Assembly: GCF_016648105.1 (NCBI RefSeq)
Contig: NZ_JACVVE010000001.1
Location: 124,001-188,000 of the forward strand
Length of the DNA: 64,000 nt
DNA from: Pseudomonas sp. S31
GTDB taxonomy: Bacteria > Pseudomonadota > Gammaproteobacteria > Pseudomonadales > Pseudomonadaceae
Direction: 5' to 3'
Part shown: positions 27,801 through 35,540 of the stretch, piece by piece
Layout of the letters: every line of letters starts with the position of its first letter
Position numbering within the stretch: position 1 is the first letter of the stretch
Position numbers and translations under genes: made by a program
The notes under the pieces: generated by a model
Database searches by the model: none
Seen by the model: the letters and a program-made list of their open reading frames with translations, nothing else
What the model was told of the DNA's origin: nothing

Positions 27801-29262
27801 CCACCTAGCCAGCCTGAAGGCCCAGGGGGTGGGAGTGGGCTACAACGGCCAGCGGGTCGACCCGGTAACCGGCGGTTATCACCTGGGGGCCGGCTACCGG
27901 CTCTATGACCCCGTACACAAAGTGTTCTACCAACCCGACGATTGGAGCCCGCTGGGCGCTGGCGGCCTGAATGACCGCGCGTATTGCGCCAGTGGCGACC
28001 CGGTCAACTGGCACGACCCCAGCGGCCACATCATGCTCAACCGGCAAGCACAAGCCCACGCGCTGGCAAGGCTCGATGACGTCATCACAGCGCTCACACC
28101 CAACACGGAACAAGCGCCACCCGAGGCAGCCGGCCTCAAAGACTGGTTGATTTTTGGCGCCATCGTGATCATCGGTGCCATCGCGATCATCGCTTCGGCG
28201 GGCACGCTTGGCCCAGTTGTGGCAGGCGTGCTCTTGGCCGTTTTCGGAGCGGGGGCCGCAGTCACGGCCGCGGGCATGGCACTGAGACAGAAAGACCCTG
28301 AACTATCGGCAACGCTGGAGCCGATCGGGCAGGTGATGATGGCAGTGGCCAGTGCGCCGGCGATTGGCAGCCAGATGGCGACAGTTGCCAAATATGTGCT
28401 CTACGGCGCGACGCTGGCTTATGCAGGCCTTGAAATCGCGAGAGTCGCGGTGCAGAAAGATAATCCCGAGCTCGCCCAAAAATTGGGATGGGCCTCACTG
28501 GCTGTATCGCTCGTTTCAATGGTCTCGAGTCTACGCAGCGTCCAGCGCCTGTTCAGCAGAGTTGGACAAGCGCTACGTTCGCTGCGCGGGTCACTCAAAT
28601 CTTTCCACTTCCGCGATCACATGAACCGCTCTCGTAGTTGGATGTACGCCCCAGGCAACACACAACGCCCGAGCTTCAACCAACGATTGGGCAAATTAAC
28701 GATGCAGAAGCTGGGCATGCGCACCCCACAAAGGGTGAATGGCAGGATTGGCTACTATGCGGGAAACGATAAAGCGTCGGCCCTCCCGAGCACAAGCCAA
28801 TCAAATACCGTTAATCAAATGCCAGGCAACGGGGCCAAGGGCAATTCATCTTTTCTATCTGGCACGTTAGAAACAGCGTGGAACTCTCTGATACGAGGAC
28901 CGCACAATCTGCATACAGACCAGTTGCCAAATCGCACTGAACTGAGTTCAAGGCTTGGCGCCGCCAATAGCTCGCAACCCTTCAGCCAGGCAGTCGAAGT
29001 CGTCAACTCAAACTTGGCCTCCAACGCGGCTGCCGACATCTCCGCCGCAAAACTCGAACAGTACACACAACTGACCCGGGACGTAGACTCAGGGAGAATC
29101 AGTAATACCACTGCATTCTTTGCATCTTCAGGCGGCTGGGTAGGTGATAGTACTTCGTCGCGTAGTGATCGTCTGGTGGGGGCAGCATTCAACATCGCGG
29201 GCGCCGTGGTATCCGCTGGTTTGGAGGACAATGCCAGGAAGACGGGCAAGATATTTAGGTGA
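24805..29262 (+). CDS. Rhs/YD-repeat protein with Rhs core and unrecognised C-terminal tail
   Basis: A 1485-residue protein. ATG 24805 overlaps the previous stop (ATGA) and has GAGG 10 nt upstream. Many YD-type repeats are visible (YEYDVLGSLTKC, LTYDLNGNLL, YYEYDEYDRLIAQW). The Rhs core near residues 1010-1075 has YNGQRVDPVTGGYHLGAGYR and ends GDPVNWHDPSGH, the usual boundary of the shell and its self-cleavage region. About 415 residues follow: two hydrophobic stretches (near 1115-1165 and 1195-1240), a basic Arg-rich part, and a polar C-terminal domain that matches no toxin I know. The two-gene layout resembles TcB-TcC of insecticidal toxin complexes or a split Rhs cocoon. No immunity gene, VgrG, PAAR or EagR is adjacent. 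Role as a toxin is inference. Confidence 0.85.
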   Translation: MTSTTNKASAPETAFTETTRISYRAGGLEPVLLVTADGLHTRLWYYETDKHPLDIDPLVEGLTLQKAPSGTNATTGACGKTLADAAQLTCTERPAAGKGLLPLCAQYQYLLLPDGTRQAPTLTLFGYALSQRDDQGTLVPNTVLTFEGLEAFEDSDTLALNDVKLKKLAGLSVALVQVNHQHQANAIRSSERIATQWYQDDNARNTQTVTEVVAAGKQTATHELLRTSPYSTGTATLQRQVLSARTGRLLRETQQDGDGKPVAFICHEYDSLGRGVLSTTYRFSEAAFTSGDVSGLEPDHTRTIGYAEYGHGNRVRDCDAQGRHQQCYYDGLQRIVRRELQRLPGNDHSAANYCVTEQTHWGTDGQIAMHVAFDYLPGGLRIDDIKTLPQRSEGWFWQTHGHDTPVTDAEQNESLTSRSTHGLFSKGALTTHQSTQNNNADGSVTLAHEAWEGVEQPASGPAIKTTETINKKGQRERLVEQIPGYAAKERQWDIGYDDLGRQVSVTRPDKSIVSWAYQGLNNVPTSVSVKPSSTAKAKVLASRTLDGGAVATVIRGSDTTQTFKARQGGWVKPDGTAVYREPNADGSVSWYATSDAGTTTPLMTFKLSAVSQALLAERPKQGDQQSLVTSETLKPLLLGSWHYNRTVHGRKQREEGVASLRGKLSGAWSSDGLAMQAWENAQGYRSRLRRGTLEYRYQYTALGQLAMVSVDDMRSGQRLQVDYSYDAFGRETERSYQLNGQTKVRYIQTWSAGSQLLSKTLFRDGSQVRSETFVYNTSVTGTSDELQKWTVVAETGEEVKDDEGYAIEEQSYEYDVLGSLTKCTSKRKKDGTVEDVVRTYTYGDEQHPTRRTKVTCANKTIRLTYDLNGNLLTNELEQTLAYTNSGRLRSVTAKGAITPLTYYEYDEYDRLIAQWDAASNQRRILSYSGDRLNGETWLNSTGKVLKRQLLDDEASLAVALNGQWRFVLGDPQNGGGDEYLFKDGNWEYQSVAFTPWGETHLASLKAQGVGVGYNGQRVDPVTGGYHLGAGYRLYDPVHKVFYQPDDWSPLGAGGLNDRAYCASGDPVNWHDPSGHIMLNRQAQAHALARLDDVITALTPNTEQAPPEAAGLKDWLIFGAIVIIGAIAIIASAGTLGPVVAGVLLAVFGAGAAVTAAGMALRQKDPELSATLEPIGQVMMAVASAPAIGSQMATVAKYVLYGATLAYAGLEIARVAVQKDNPELAQKLGWASLAVSLVSMVSSLRSVQRLFSRVGQALRSLRGSLKSFHFRDHMNRSRSWMYAPGNTQRPSFNQRLGKLTMQKLGMRTPQRVNGRIGYYAGNDKASALPSTSQSNTVNQMPGNGAKGNSSFLSGTLETAWNSLIRGPHNLHTDQLPNRTELSSRLGAANSSQPFSQAVEVVNSNLASNAAADISAAKLEQYTQLTRDVDSGRISNTTAFFASSGGWVGDSTSSRSDRLVGAAFNIAGAVVSAGLEDNARKTGKIFR

Positions 29263-29284
29263 AACCCCAAATAGCGATTGACGT

Positions 29285-29319
29285 GTCGTACTGGTTAGCC
29301 TCCCGCTAACCAGTACGAC
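29285..29319 (+). terminator. Perfect 15-bp inverted repeat at the end of the Rhs island
   Basis: GTCGTACTGGTTAGC and its exact reverse complement flank a CTCCC loop, 22 nt after the Rhs stop. It has no T-run. It is either a strong terminator or the remnant of a mobile or recombination site at the island edge. The remainder of the gap to 29522 shows nothing else. Confidence 0.5.
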
Positions 29320-29522
29320 CAGAACCGGCGCCACACGACTCGCGGGCCGCTGCAACCCTCAAGCTCTCACTGTGTCCCTGGCAACACCCACCCAACACAT
29401 TGCCCCTGGCTCAACATCCGCGAACGCCCGACAACGCTCCAAGCCCCCGCCACTTGGCAGATGGCCACATGGCATGCCCCCTGCAACCGCATTGCCACAC
29501 CTTCATTGGACTGGACTTAGCA

Positions 29523-30503
29523 ATGCGTCTGAACACCCTCCCCCGCGCTTTCAAGGCCCTGAGTGCCGCCGGCCTGCTGGCCCTTACCTTTTCCTCCATC
29601 GCCCACGCCGAAACCGCGCCCAAGGAAGTGCGCCTGGACTACGCCTACTATTCGCCCGTGAGCCTGGTGCTCAAGCACTTCGGTTGGCTGGAACAAGCTC
29701 TGCCCGACTCCAAGGTCAGCTGGGTGTTCAGCCAGGGCAGCAACCGGTCGTTGGAATACCTCAACAGCGGCGGCGCCGACTTCGGCTCATCGGCCAGCCT
29801 CTCGGCCGTGCTGGCCCGCGCCAACGGCAGCCCGATCAAGTCGGTGTACGTGTACAGCCGTGCCGAATGGACCGCCCTGGTGGTGGCCAAGGACTCGCCG
29901 CTGAAAACCGTCGAAGACCTCAAGGGCAAGAAGATCGCCGCCACCAAGGGCACCGACCCCTACCTGTTCACCCTGCGCGCCCTGGAAAAGGCCGGCCTGA
30001 AGAAAGACGACGTGGAACTGCTGCACCTGCAGCACCCGGACGGGCGTACCGCGCTGGAAAAAGGCGACGTCGATGCCTGGGCCGGCCTCGACCCGCACAT
30101 GGCCGCCAGCGAACTGCAGGCCGGTTCGCGCCTGCTGTACCGTAACAAGGACTTCAACAGCTACGGCGTGGTCAGCGTCACCGAAAGCTTCGCCAAGCAA
30201 CACCCACAGACCATCGCCACGGTGATCAAAGCCTACGAGAAGGCCCGCCACTGGGCCGTCGCTCACCCCGACGAGTTCGCCAAGCTGCTGGCCGACGAAT
30301 CCAAGCTGCCATTGGACGTGGCCAAGCTGCAACTGTCGCGCACCGACCTGTCCGCGCCCGCATTGACCGCCAAGGATGTGACCGCATCCAAGGCTGCAGC
30401 GCCGATCCTGGTATCCGAGGAGCTGGTCAAGCGCGGGGTCGACGTCAACCAGGTGATCGACCAACTGATCGACCCCACCTTTGGCCAGGCCAGTATCGAG
30501 TGA
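29523..30503 (+). CDS. SsuA-like sulfonate/nitrate-type ABC substrate-binding protein
   Basis: A 326-residue periplasmic binding protein with a signal peptide (MRLNTLPRAFKALSAAGLLA, cleavage near AHA-ETAP). It has SsuA/TauA family features: RLDYAYYSPVSLVLK, SGGADFGSSASLSAVLARA near residue 78, and LKGKKIAATKGTDPYLFTLRAL near 130. It probably captures an aliphatic sulfonate or a similar organosulfur compound; taurine or other anions cannot be excluded. It is first of a three-gene importer, and its stop overlaps the permease start (TGATG). ATG 29523 has a weak ribosome site. Confidence 0.88.
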   Translation: MRLNTLPRAFKALSAAGLLALTFSSIAHAETAPKEVRLDYAYYSPVSLVLKHFGWLEQALPDSKVSWVFSQGSNRSLEYLNSGGADFGSSASLSAVLARANGSPIKSVYVYSRAEWTALVVAKDSPLKTVEDLKGKKIAATKGTDPYLFTLRALEKAGLKKDDVELLHLQHPDGRTALEKGDVDAWAGLDPHMAASELQAGSRLLYRNKDFNSYGVVSVTESFAKQHPQTIATVIKAYEKARHWAVAHPDEFAKLLADESKLPLDVAKLQLSRTDLSAPALTAKDVTASKAAAPILVSEELVKRGVDVNQVIDQLIDPTFGQASIE

Positions 30504-31333
30504 TGAGCACTTCCAGCAAGACCCTCGTTGCCGGCGCCCCGCCGGCAACGGCCAAAACGAGCCAGTGGCCGCGCCGCCTCAAAGGCCTGGCGCTGCCACT
30601 GGCGTTGATTTTGCTGCTAGAAGCCGTGGTGCGCCTGGGTTGGATCGCCTCCTACCAGATGCCCGCGCCCAGCGAAGTGGCGCAGACCTTGGTGCAACTG
30701 GCCGATGGTGCCTTGTGGAAACACATCGGCGCGAGCCTGTCACGGGTGCTGGCCGGGTTCGCCATTGGCGCCCTGCTTGGCCTGTTGTTCGCCGCCTGGG
30801 TGGGGCTGAGCCGCGAAGCAGAGGCCTGGCTCGAACCCACCTTCGCCAGCCTGCGGGCGATCCCGAGCCTGGCCTGGGTGCCGCTGTTGCTGCTGTGGCT
30901 GGGCATCGGCGAGACCTCCAAGGTCACCTTGATCGCCATTGGCGCGTTCTTTCCGGTGTACCTCAACGGCGTGGCGGCGATCCGCAACATCGACCGCAAG
31001 CTGGTCGAAGTCGGCCGCATGTACGGCTTCGGGCCGCTGCGCCTGGCCCGCCGGATCCTGCTGCCAGCGGCCATTCCCGGCGTGTTCACCGGTTTGCGCA
31101 GCGCCTTGAGCCTGAGCTGGATGTTCCTCGTGGCGGCCGAGCTCATCGCCGCCACCCGTGGCCTGGGCTACCTGCTCAGCGATGGACGCGAGACCTCCCG
31201 GCCCGACCTGGTACTGGCGGCGATCATCGTCCTGGCGCTGCTGGGCAAACTCAGCGATGGCCTGCTGGCCGGGCTGGAACGGCGCTGGCTGGCCTGGCGC
31301 GACACCTTCGATGGCACGGACCAAGGAGCCTGA
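30503..31333 (+). CDS. SsuC-like ABC transporter permease
   Basis: A 276-residue inner-membrane permease with about six membrane segments. The BPD_transp_1 (EAA) loop is visible: AAIRNIDRKLVEVGRMYGFG near residue 153, followed by LLPAAIPGVFTGLRSALS. The first periplasmic part contains QMPAPSEVAQTL, usual for SsuC/TauC. It overlaps the binding-protein gene by one base and is 2 bp from the ATPase gene, so the three genes form one operon. A GTG at 30500 is an alternative start by one codon. Confidence 0.9.
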   Translation: MSTSSKTLVAGAPPATAKTSQWPRRLKGLALPLALILLLEAVVRLGWIASYQMPAPSEVAQTLVQLADGALWKHIGASLSRVLAGFAIGALLGLLFAAWVGLSREAEAWLEPTFASLRAIPSLAWVPLLLLWLGIGETSKVTLIAIGAFFPVYLNGVAAIRNIDRKLVEVGRMYGFGPLRLARRILLPAAIPGVFTGLRSALSLSWMFLVAAELIAATRGLGYLLSDGRETSRPDLVLAAIIVLALLGKLSDGLLAGLERRWLAWRDTFDGTDQGA

Positions 31334-31335
31334 GC

Positions 31336-32076
31336 ATGAACCAACCCCTGCGCGTCACCCCGCAAGCGGCGCCCCTGCTCGAGCTGCAGGTCGAGCGCAA
31401 GGCCTTCGGTGAGACCCCGGTACTCGGCCAGATCGACCTACGACTGCAACCGGGGGAAATCGTCAGCCTGCTAGGCCCCAGTGGTTGCGGCAAAAGCACG
31501 CTGCTGCGCCTGGTGGCCCAGCTCGACCGCGAATTCACCGGCACCCTGCGACGTCGCCCGGAGCAGGTCGGCTTCGTGTTCCAGGAGCCTCGGTTGATGC
31601 CGTGGCTGAACGTGGCCGACAACATCGGCTTCAGCCAGGACCAGGGCTACGACCCTGACCGCGTGGCCCGGCTGATCGACGAGGTGGGCCTGACGGGATT
31701 TGCCGACGCCCTGCCCAAAGCGCTGTCGGGCGGCATGGCGCAACGTGTGGCCATCGCCCGTGGGCTGTATGGCCAGCCGCAGTTGCTGCTGCTCGACGAA
31801 CCCTTCAGCGCGGTGGATGCGTTCACCCGCTTCAAGCTCCAGGACCTGTTGCTGGAACTCGCCCGGCGACACCGCACGGCACTGCTGGTGGTGACCCACG
31901 ACGTCGACGAGGCGCTGTACCTCAGCGACCGCGTGCTGGTGATCGGTAACCGCCCGGGCACTGTCTGCCGCGAGCTGCGGGTGGGCCTGCCGAGCCCGCG
32001 CGATCGGCGTGACGAGCGGCTCGGGCGCTTGCGCGCCGAGGCGCTCGAGGCACTGCACAGCGCCCGGGTGATTTGA
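31336..32076 (+). CDS. SsuB-like ABC transporter ATPase
   Basis: A 246-residue ATPase of the nitrate/sulfonate/taurine class. Walker A is GPSGCGKST near residue 47, the Q-loop FVFQEPRLMPW near 80, the signature LSGGMAQRVAIARGL near 130, Walker B LLLLDEPFSAVD near 151, and the switch His in VVTHDVDEAL near 188. ATG 31336 follows AAGGAG. It energises uptake by the preceding binding protein and permease. It ends 3 bp from the convergent LysE gene. Confidence 0.93.
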   Translation: MNQPLRVTPQAAPLLELQVERKAFGETPVLGQIDLRLQPGEIVSLLGPSGCGKSTLLRLVAQLDREFTGTLRRRPEQVGFVFQEPRLMPWLNVADNIGFSQDQGYDPDRVARLIDEVGLTGFADALPKALSGGMAQRVAIARGLYGQPQLLLLDEPFSAVDAFTRFKLQDLLLELARRHRTALLVVTHDVDEALYLSDRVLVIGNRPGTVCRELRVGLPSPRDRRDERLGRLRAEALEALHSARVI

Positions 32077-32079
32077 CCC

Positions 32080-32700
32080 TCAGCGCTTGCTCAAGGCCAG
32101 CCGGGCAGCGAACAGAACGAAGATCAGGCCGGTGGTGCGGTCCATCCACTGGATAACGCGCGGGCGCCGCAGCACACCAGCCAGGGGCTGGGTCGCGGCG
32201 ATCAGGGCAATGGCCCAGAGCAGCCCGAGCGACACGTGGATGCCGACCAAGCCGAAGGTCCAGGCCACCAGCGGCTGGCCCTGGGGAATGAACTGCGGCA
32301 GGAACGACACGTAGAAGATCCCCACCTTGGGATTGAGCAGGTTGCCCAGCATGCCCTTGACGAACCAGTTGCTCCCCGCCCCGCCTGCGGCGACCGCCGG
32401 TGCCAACGACTGGCGCGGGCGCAGCAGCATGTTGACGCCGAGATAGGCCAGGTAACCGGCGCCGCAGTACTTCAGCACGTTGTAGGCCAACTCCGAGACC
32501 GCGATCAGCGCCCCCAGGCCAAACGCCACCGCCGCACCCCAGAGCAGGCAGCCCGCATTGATGCCCAGGGCCGCGCGCATGGCCTGCTGGCGAGTCTCCA
32601 CCGCGGCAGTGCGCAGGATCAGCGCGGTGTCCAGGCCGGGGGTGAGCGTCAGTACGGTGGCAGCGAGGGTGAAGGCGATCAGGTTGTCGGCGATGGACAT
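32080..32700 (-). CDS. LysE family translocator (RhtB-like exporter)
   Basis: A 206-residue membrane protein with five to six hydrophobic segments. LysE/RhtB features include TLTPGLDTALILRTA near residue 18, the GINAGCLLWG segment near 47, and GNLLNPKVGIFYVSFLPQF near 118. The family exports amino acids or related metabolites; the substrate is not inferable. It lies 81 bp downstream of the MaoC gene on the same strand and may be cotranscribed with it. Confidence 0.9.
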   Translation of the reverse strand: MSIADNLIAFTLAATVLTLTPGLDTALILRTAAVETRQQAMRAALGINAGCLLWGAAVAFGLGALIAVSELAYNVLKYCGAGYLAYLGVNMLLRPRQSLAPAVAAGGAGSNWFVKGMLGNLLNPKVGIFYVSFLPQFIPQGQPLVAWTFGLVGIHVSLGLLWAIALIAATQPLAGVLRRPRVIQWMDRTTGLIFVLFAARLALSKR

Positions 32701-32781
32701 GTGCTCAGGTTCCCGGCAGGTCGATGCAGGCGATTATGCCGGGGCCGAGGCGGCAGGATCCAGCTGTACGCGTCGGCAGGC

Positions 32782-33234
32782 TCATTGCGGCCGGCGCATG
32801 ACCATCAGCTTGCTGACCATGCGCTGGCAGACCTCTCCATGTTGGTTGAGGGTCAGGCACTCAGTGGTCACCATGCCGCGGTCCGGCTTGGAGCTGGAAG
32901 GCTGTATATCCAATATTTTGCAGACCACGTGCAAGCTGTCGTTGGGTCGGGTCGGGCGAGGCCACTGGATGTCGCCACCGGCGCCGATCACGCCGCTGCC
33001 AATGGGCACGCAACTGGTCAGCAGGCGCATGGTGATGGCGGCGGTATGCCAACCGCTGGCGGCCAAGCCCTTGAAGAAGGTATTTTGCGCGGCCGCGTCG
33101 TCCAAGTGGAAGGGCTGCGGGTCGAACTGGCGGGCAAAATCGATGATCTGCTGGGCATCGAGGGCGAACTCGCCGCTGGTGAAGGTCTGGCCTACGTGCA
33201 AATCGTCAAGGTAGATCGCGGTGCCAACGGACAT
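32782..33234 (-). CDS. MaoC family dehydratase
   Basis: A 150-residue hot-dog-fold protein. The hydratase motif DFARQFDPQPFHLDD near residue 31 provides the Asp and His of R-specific enoyl-CoA hydratases, and AASGWHTAAITMRL follows near 57. Related proteins hydrate trans-2-enoyl-CoA in fatty-acid or polyhydroxyalkanoate pathways; the substrate here is unknown. ATG 33234 follows AGAGG. It precedes the LysE gene. Confidence 0.88.
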   Translation of the reverse strand: MSVGTAIYLDDLHVGQTFTSGEFALDAQQIIDFARQFDPQPFHLDDAAAQNTFFKGLAASGWHTAAITMRLLTSCVPIGSGVIGAGGDIQWPRPTRPNDSLHVVCKILDIQPSSSKPDRGMVTTECLTLNQHGEVCQRMVSKLMVMRRPQ

Positions 33235-33328
33235 GTCGTGCCTCTTCGAGTGGGGTCGTCGGCATTCAGGCTAGCGCAAAGTGCTGCCGGGTGGGGTCAA
33301 TCGTTGGTGATGGGGCGCCTATGAGATC

Positions 33329-33350
33329 GCGCGCCGCGCGGGCGGCGCGC
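33329..33350. terminator. GC hairpin downstream of the CpxA-like kinase gene
   Basis: A perfect 9-bp stem (GCGCGCCGC / GCGGCGCGC) with a 4-nt loop lies 38 nt past the kinase stop on the minus strand. No T-run is visible. Confidence 0.45.
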
Positions 33351-33387
33351 TCCACGCAACACTACAACTCTCAAGCCAAGCCCATAC

Positions 33388-34641
33388 TTACAGCCGTGGC
33401 AGCCCGATCACTACCCGCAGCCCACCCTCAGCACCCGGCTGGGCAAAAATCTCGCCCTGGTGCAGGGCAATCGCCCGCTGGGCAATGGCCAGGCCGAGGC
33501 CGAAGCCGTCGGCGCCGGTGTCGCTACCGCGGTCGAAAGGCTCGAAAATGGCCTGCAAGCGGGCCGGATCCACACCCGGACCACAGTCACTGATACACAC
33601 CTGCAAACGCTCACCGGCCTGCAACGTCGCCTCGACCCGCACCTCGGTCCCAGGCGCGGTATAGCGCACGGCGTTGCGAATGACGTTCTCGAAGGCCCGG
33701 TACAACAGCTCCTCATGGCCGTGGGTGAGGAATGGCCCCTGCGCCTGCAGCAGCACCCGGCACTGCTTGATCCCCGCCTCGAACCGCGCATCCTCGACGA
33801 TCTGCGCCAGCAGCTCGACCACATCCAGCGCCACGCACGCCCCTTCACCCTGCTGCGCCTGAACACGCGCCAGGGTCAGCAACTGCTCGATCAGGTCGTC
33901 CATGCGCCGCGACTCGCGCTCGATACGCTCGAGCATCTCAGGCCGCTCCGGCTGCTGGCGCAACAAGCCGATGGCGGCGTGCAGACGAGTCAACGGCGAG
34001 CGCAGTTCGTGGGAGATATCGTGCAGCAGGTTCTGCTGCGCCTGGACCAGCGCCTTGAGCTGGCCAGCCATGCGGTCGCAGTCTTCGGCCAGGTCGACGA
34101 TCTCGTCGCGGCGACGGCCCAGGCGTGGCCTGACGCGTACTTCGAAACGCCCTTGGGCGACCTGGGCCATGGCCGCACGCAACCAGGCCAGCGGGCGAGT
34201 CAGGTACAGGCTGCAGAGCAAGGCGAACAGCGCACTCATCAGCGTGCCGGTCACCAGTGGCCCCATGCCACGTGGTCGGGGTGCCTGGTCGACGCTGGTG
34301 GCCGCCGAAGCACGCAGGATCAGCGGTTGACCCTGGGCATCGAAGACGGCCTGTTCGAAACGCGCATGGCGCACGGCACGTCCCGCCAGCAAGCGCCCCT
34401 GCTCGTCATACAAACCGACCTGTACATCCGGGGCCTGCGGCGACACGTTGAGCAACTGCCGCCCGGCTTGCTCGCCATAGCGCTGCAGCATGTGCAACTC
34501 GGTGGCGAGCAGCGAGCGCAGCGCCGGGGTGTCGCCACGCAGCTCGTCAAGCATGAACGCCCCGGCCCCCACCAGGAAGGTCAGGCAGTTGGCCAGCCAG
34601 AAGGCCAGGAACAGCTTCCAGAACAGGCGCCGACGGATCAT
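33388..34641 (-). CDS. CpxA/CpxS-like sensor histidine kinase
   Basis: A 417-residue membrane kinase. A first membrane segment spans residues 8-30, a periplasmic sensor about 31-125, and a second segment about 128-148. HAMP follows, then the H-box LLHDISHELRSPLTRL near 206, the N-box FENVIRNAVRYT near 312, G1 ISDCGPGVDP and G2 GFGLGLAIAQ. ATG 34641 overlaps the regulator stop by 4 nt (ATGA). The partner regulator and the CpxR box upstream suggest an envelope-stress role. The signal is unknown. Confidence 0.88.
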   Translation of the reverse strand: MIRRRLFWKLFLAFWLANCLTFLVGAGAFMLDELRGDTPALRSLLATELHMLQRYGEQAGRQLLNVSPQAPDVQVGLYDEQGRLLAGRAVRHARFEQAVFDAQGQPLILRASAATSVDQAPRPRGMGPLVTGTLMSALFALLCSLYLTRPLAWLRAAMAQVAQGRFEVRVRPRLGRRRDEIVDLAEDCDRMAGQLKALVQAQQNLLHDISHELRSPLTRLHAAIGLLRQQPERPEMLERIERESRRMDDLIEQLLTLARVQAQQGEGACVALDVVELLAQIVEDARFEAGIKQCRVLLQAQGPFLTHGHEELLYRAFENVIRNAVRYTAPGTEVRVEATLQAGERLQVCISDCGPGVDPARLQAIFEPFDRGSDTGADGFGLGLAIAQRAIALHQGEIFAQPGAEGGLRVVIGLPRL

Positions 34642-35330
34642 TCGACGATCAGCATGTAGCCCATGCCCCGCACGCTCTGGATCCAGCTGCTGCCATCGGC
34701 GCGTGGGCCTAGTTTCTGACGGATGCTGCTGACGTGCACATCGATGCGCCGGTCATAGCGGGTCAGGGGCCGGCCCAGGGCGTTGAGCGACAGGTCCTGC
34801 TTGCTCACCAGTTGCCCGGCATTGCGCGCCAGTGCCTCCAGCAAGCTGAACTCGGTTCCGGTCAGTTCCAGCCCGGTCGTGCCCCATTGGGCCTGGCGGC
34901 GGCCTGGCCAGAGTGTCAGCTGGCCGCTGCTGATCCGCTCGGGCACCAGGCTTTCCAGCACCACCTGCGGCTGCACCCGGCGCAGGATCGCCCGCAGCCG
35001 CGCCACCAGCTCGCCCGGCGAGCTGGGCTTGGGCACGTAGTCGTCGGCGCCCAGTTCCAGCCCGGCGATGCGGTCGATGTTGTCGCCACGCGCGGTCAGC
35101 AGGAGCACCGGCACCAGGCTGCGCGCACGAATACGCCGCAGCACCTCGATACCGGAGATGTCCGGCAGCATCACGTCCAGCACCACCAGTGAGTAGGCAC
35201 CGCTCAGGGCCTGCATTTCGCCTTCCTCGCCGGTACCGACGGCGGTAGCCGCAAAACCCTCGCGGGCCAGGTAAAGGGCGAGCATTTCGGTGAGTTCGCG
35301 GTCGTCATCGACCAACAGCACGGGGGTCAT
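34638..35330 (-). CDS. cpxR: CpxR-like response regulator
   Basis: A 230-residue OmpR/PhoB-type regulator. The receiver has the acidic pair DDD near residue 8, the phospho-acceptor Asp in VVLDVMLPD near 52, and Lys in DDYVPKPSSP near 102. The C-terminal winged helix has LTGTEFSLLEAL and YDRRIDVHVSSIRQKLG. DRIAGLELGADDYVPKP is typical of CpxR. A perfect GTAAA-N5-GTAAA box, the CpxR recognition sequence, lies 78 bp upstream, so autoregulation is likely. The start ATG 35330 is preferred over 35363. It is cotranscribed with the kinase gene and divergent from the BamA paralogue. Confidence 0.85.
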   Translation of the reverse strand: MTPVLLVDDDRELTEMLALYLAREGFAATAVGTGEEGEMQALSGAYSLVVLDVMLPDISGIEVLRRIRARSLVPVLLLTARGDNIDRIAGLELGADDYVPKPSSPGELVARLRAILRRVQPQVVLESLVPERISSGQLTLWPGRRQAQWGTTGLELTGTEFSLLEALARNAGQLVSKQDLSLNALGRPLTRYDRRIDVHVSSIRQKLGPRADGSSWIQSVRGMGYMLIVE

Positions 35331-35407
35331 GGTGGATTGGTTGCCAGTTTTTCGAAAGGCCAATGATCGCCCCCAGATGCGGGGCTGTCACCGCCGTCGA
35401 CCGCAAC

Positions 35408-35422
35408 TTTACACATCTTTAC
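35408..35422. promoter_or_regulatory. CpxR box between cpxR and the BamA paralogue
   Basis: The minus strand reads GTAAAGATGTGTAAA, an exact match to GTAAA-N5-GTAAA. It is 78 bp from the cpxR start and 119 bp from the bamA-like start, so it can serve both divergent promoters. Confidence 0.75.
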
Positions 35423-35540
35423 CCAGGGTTAACGGCGCCGTACACGGCCCGCCCTTATTCTCATCGCCCGCTTGCTGGCAGCCGCCGTGCGCCTTCGGTG
35501 ACGCCTGTCACCTCCCCCACCCGCTCGTCTGGAACCCCCC

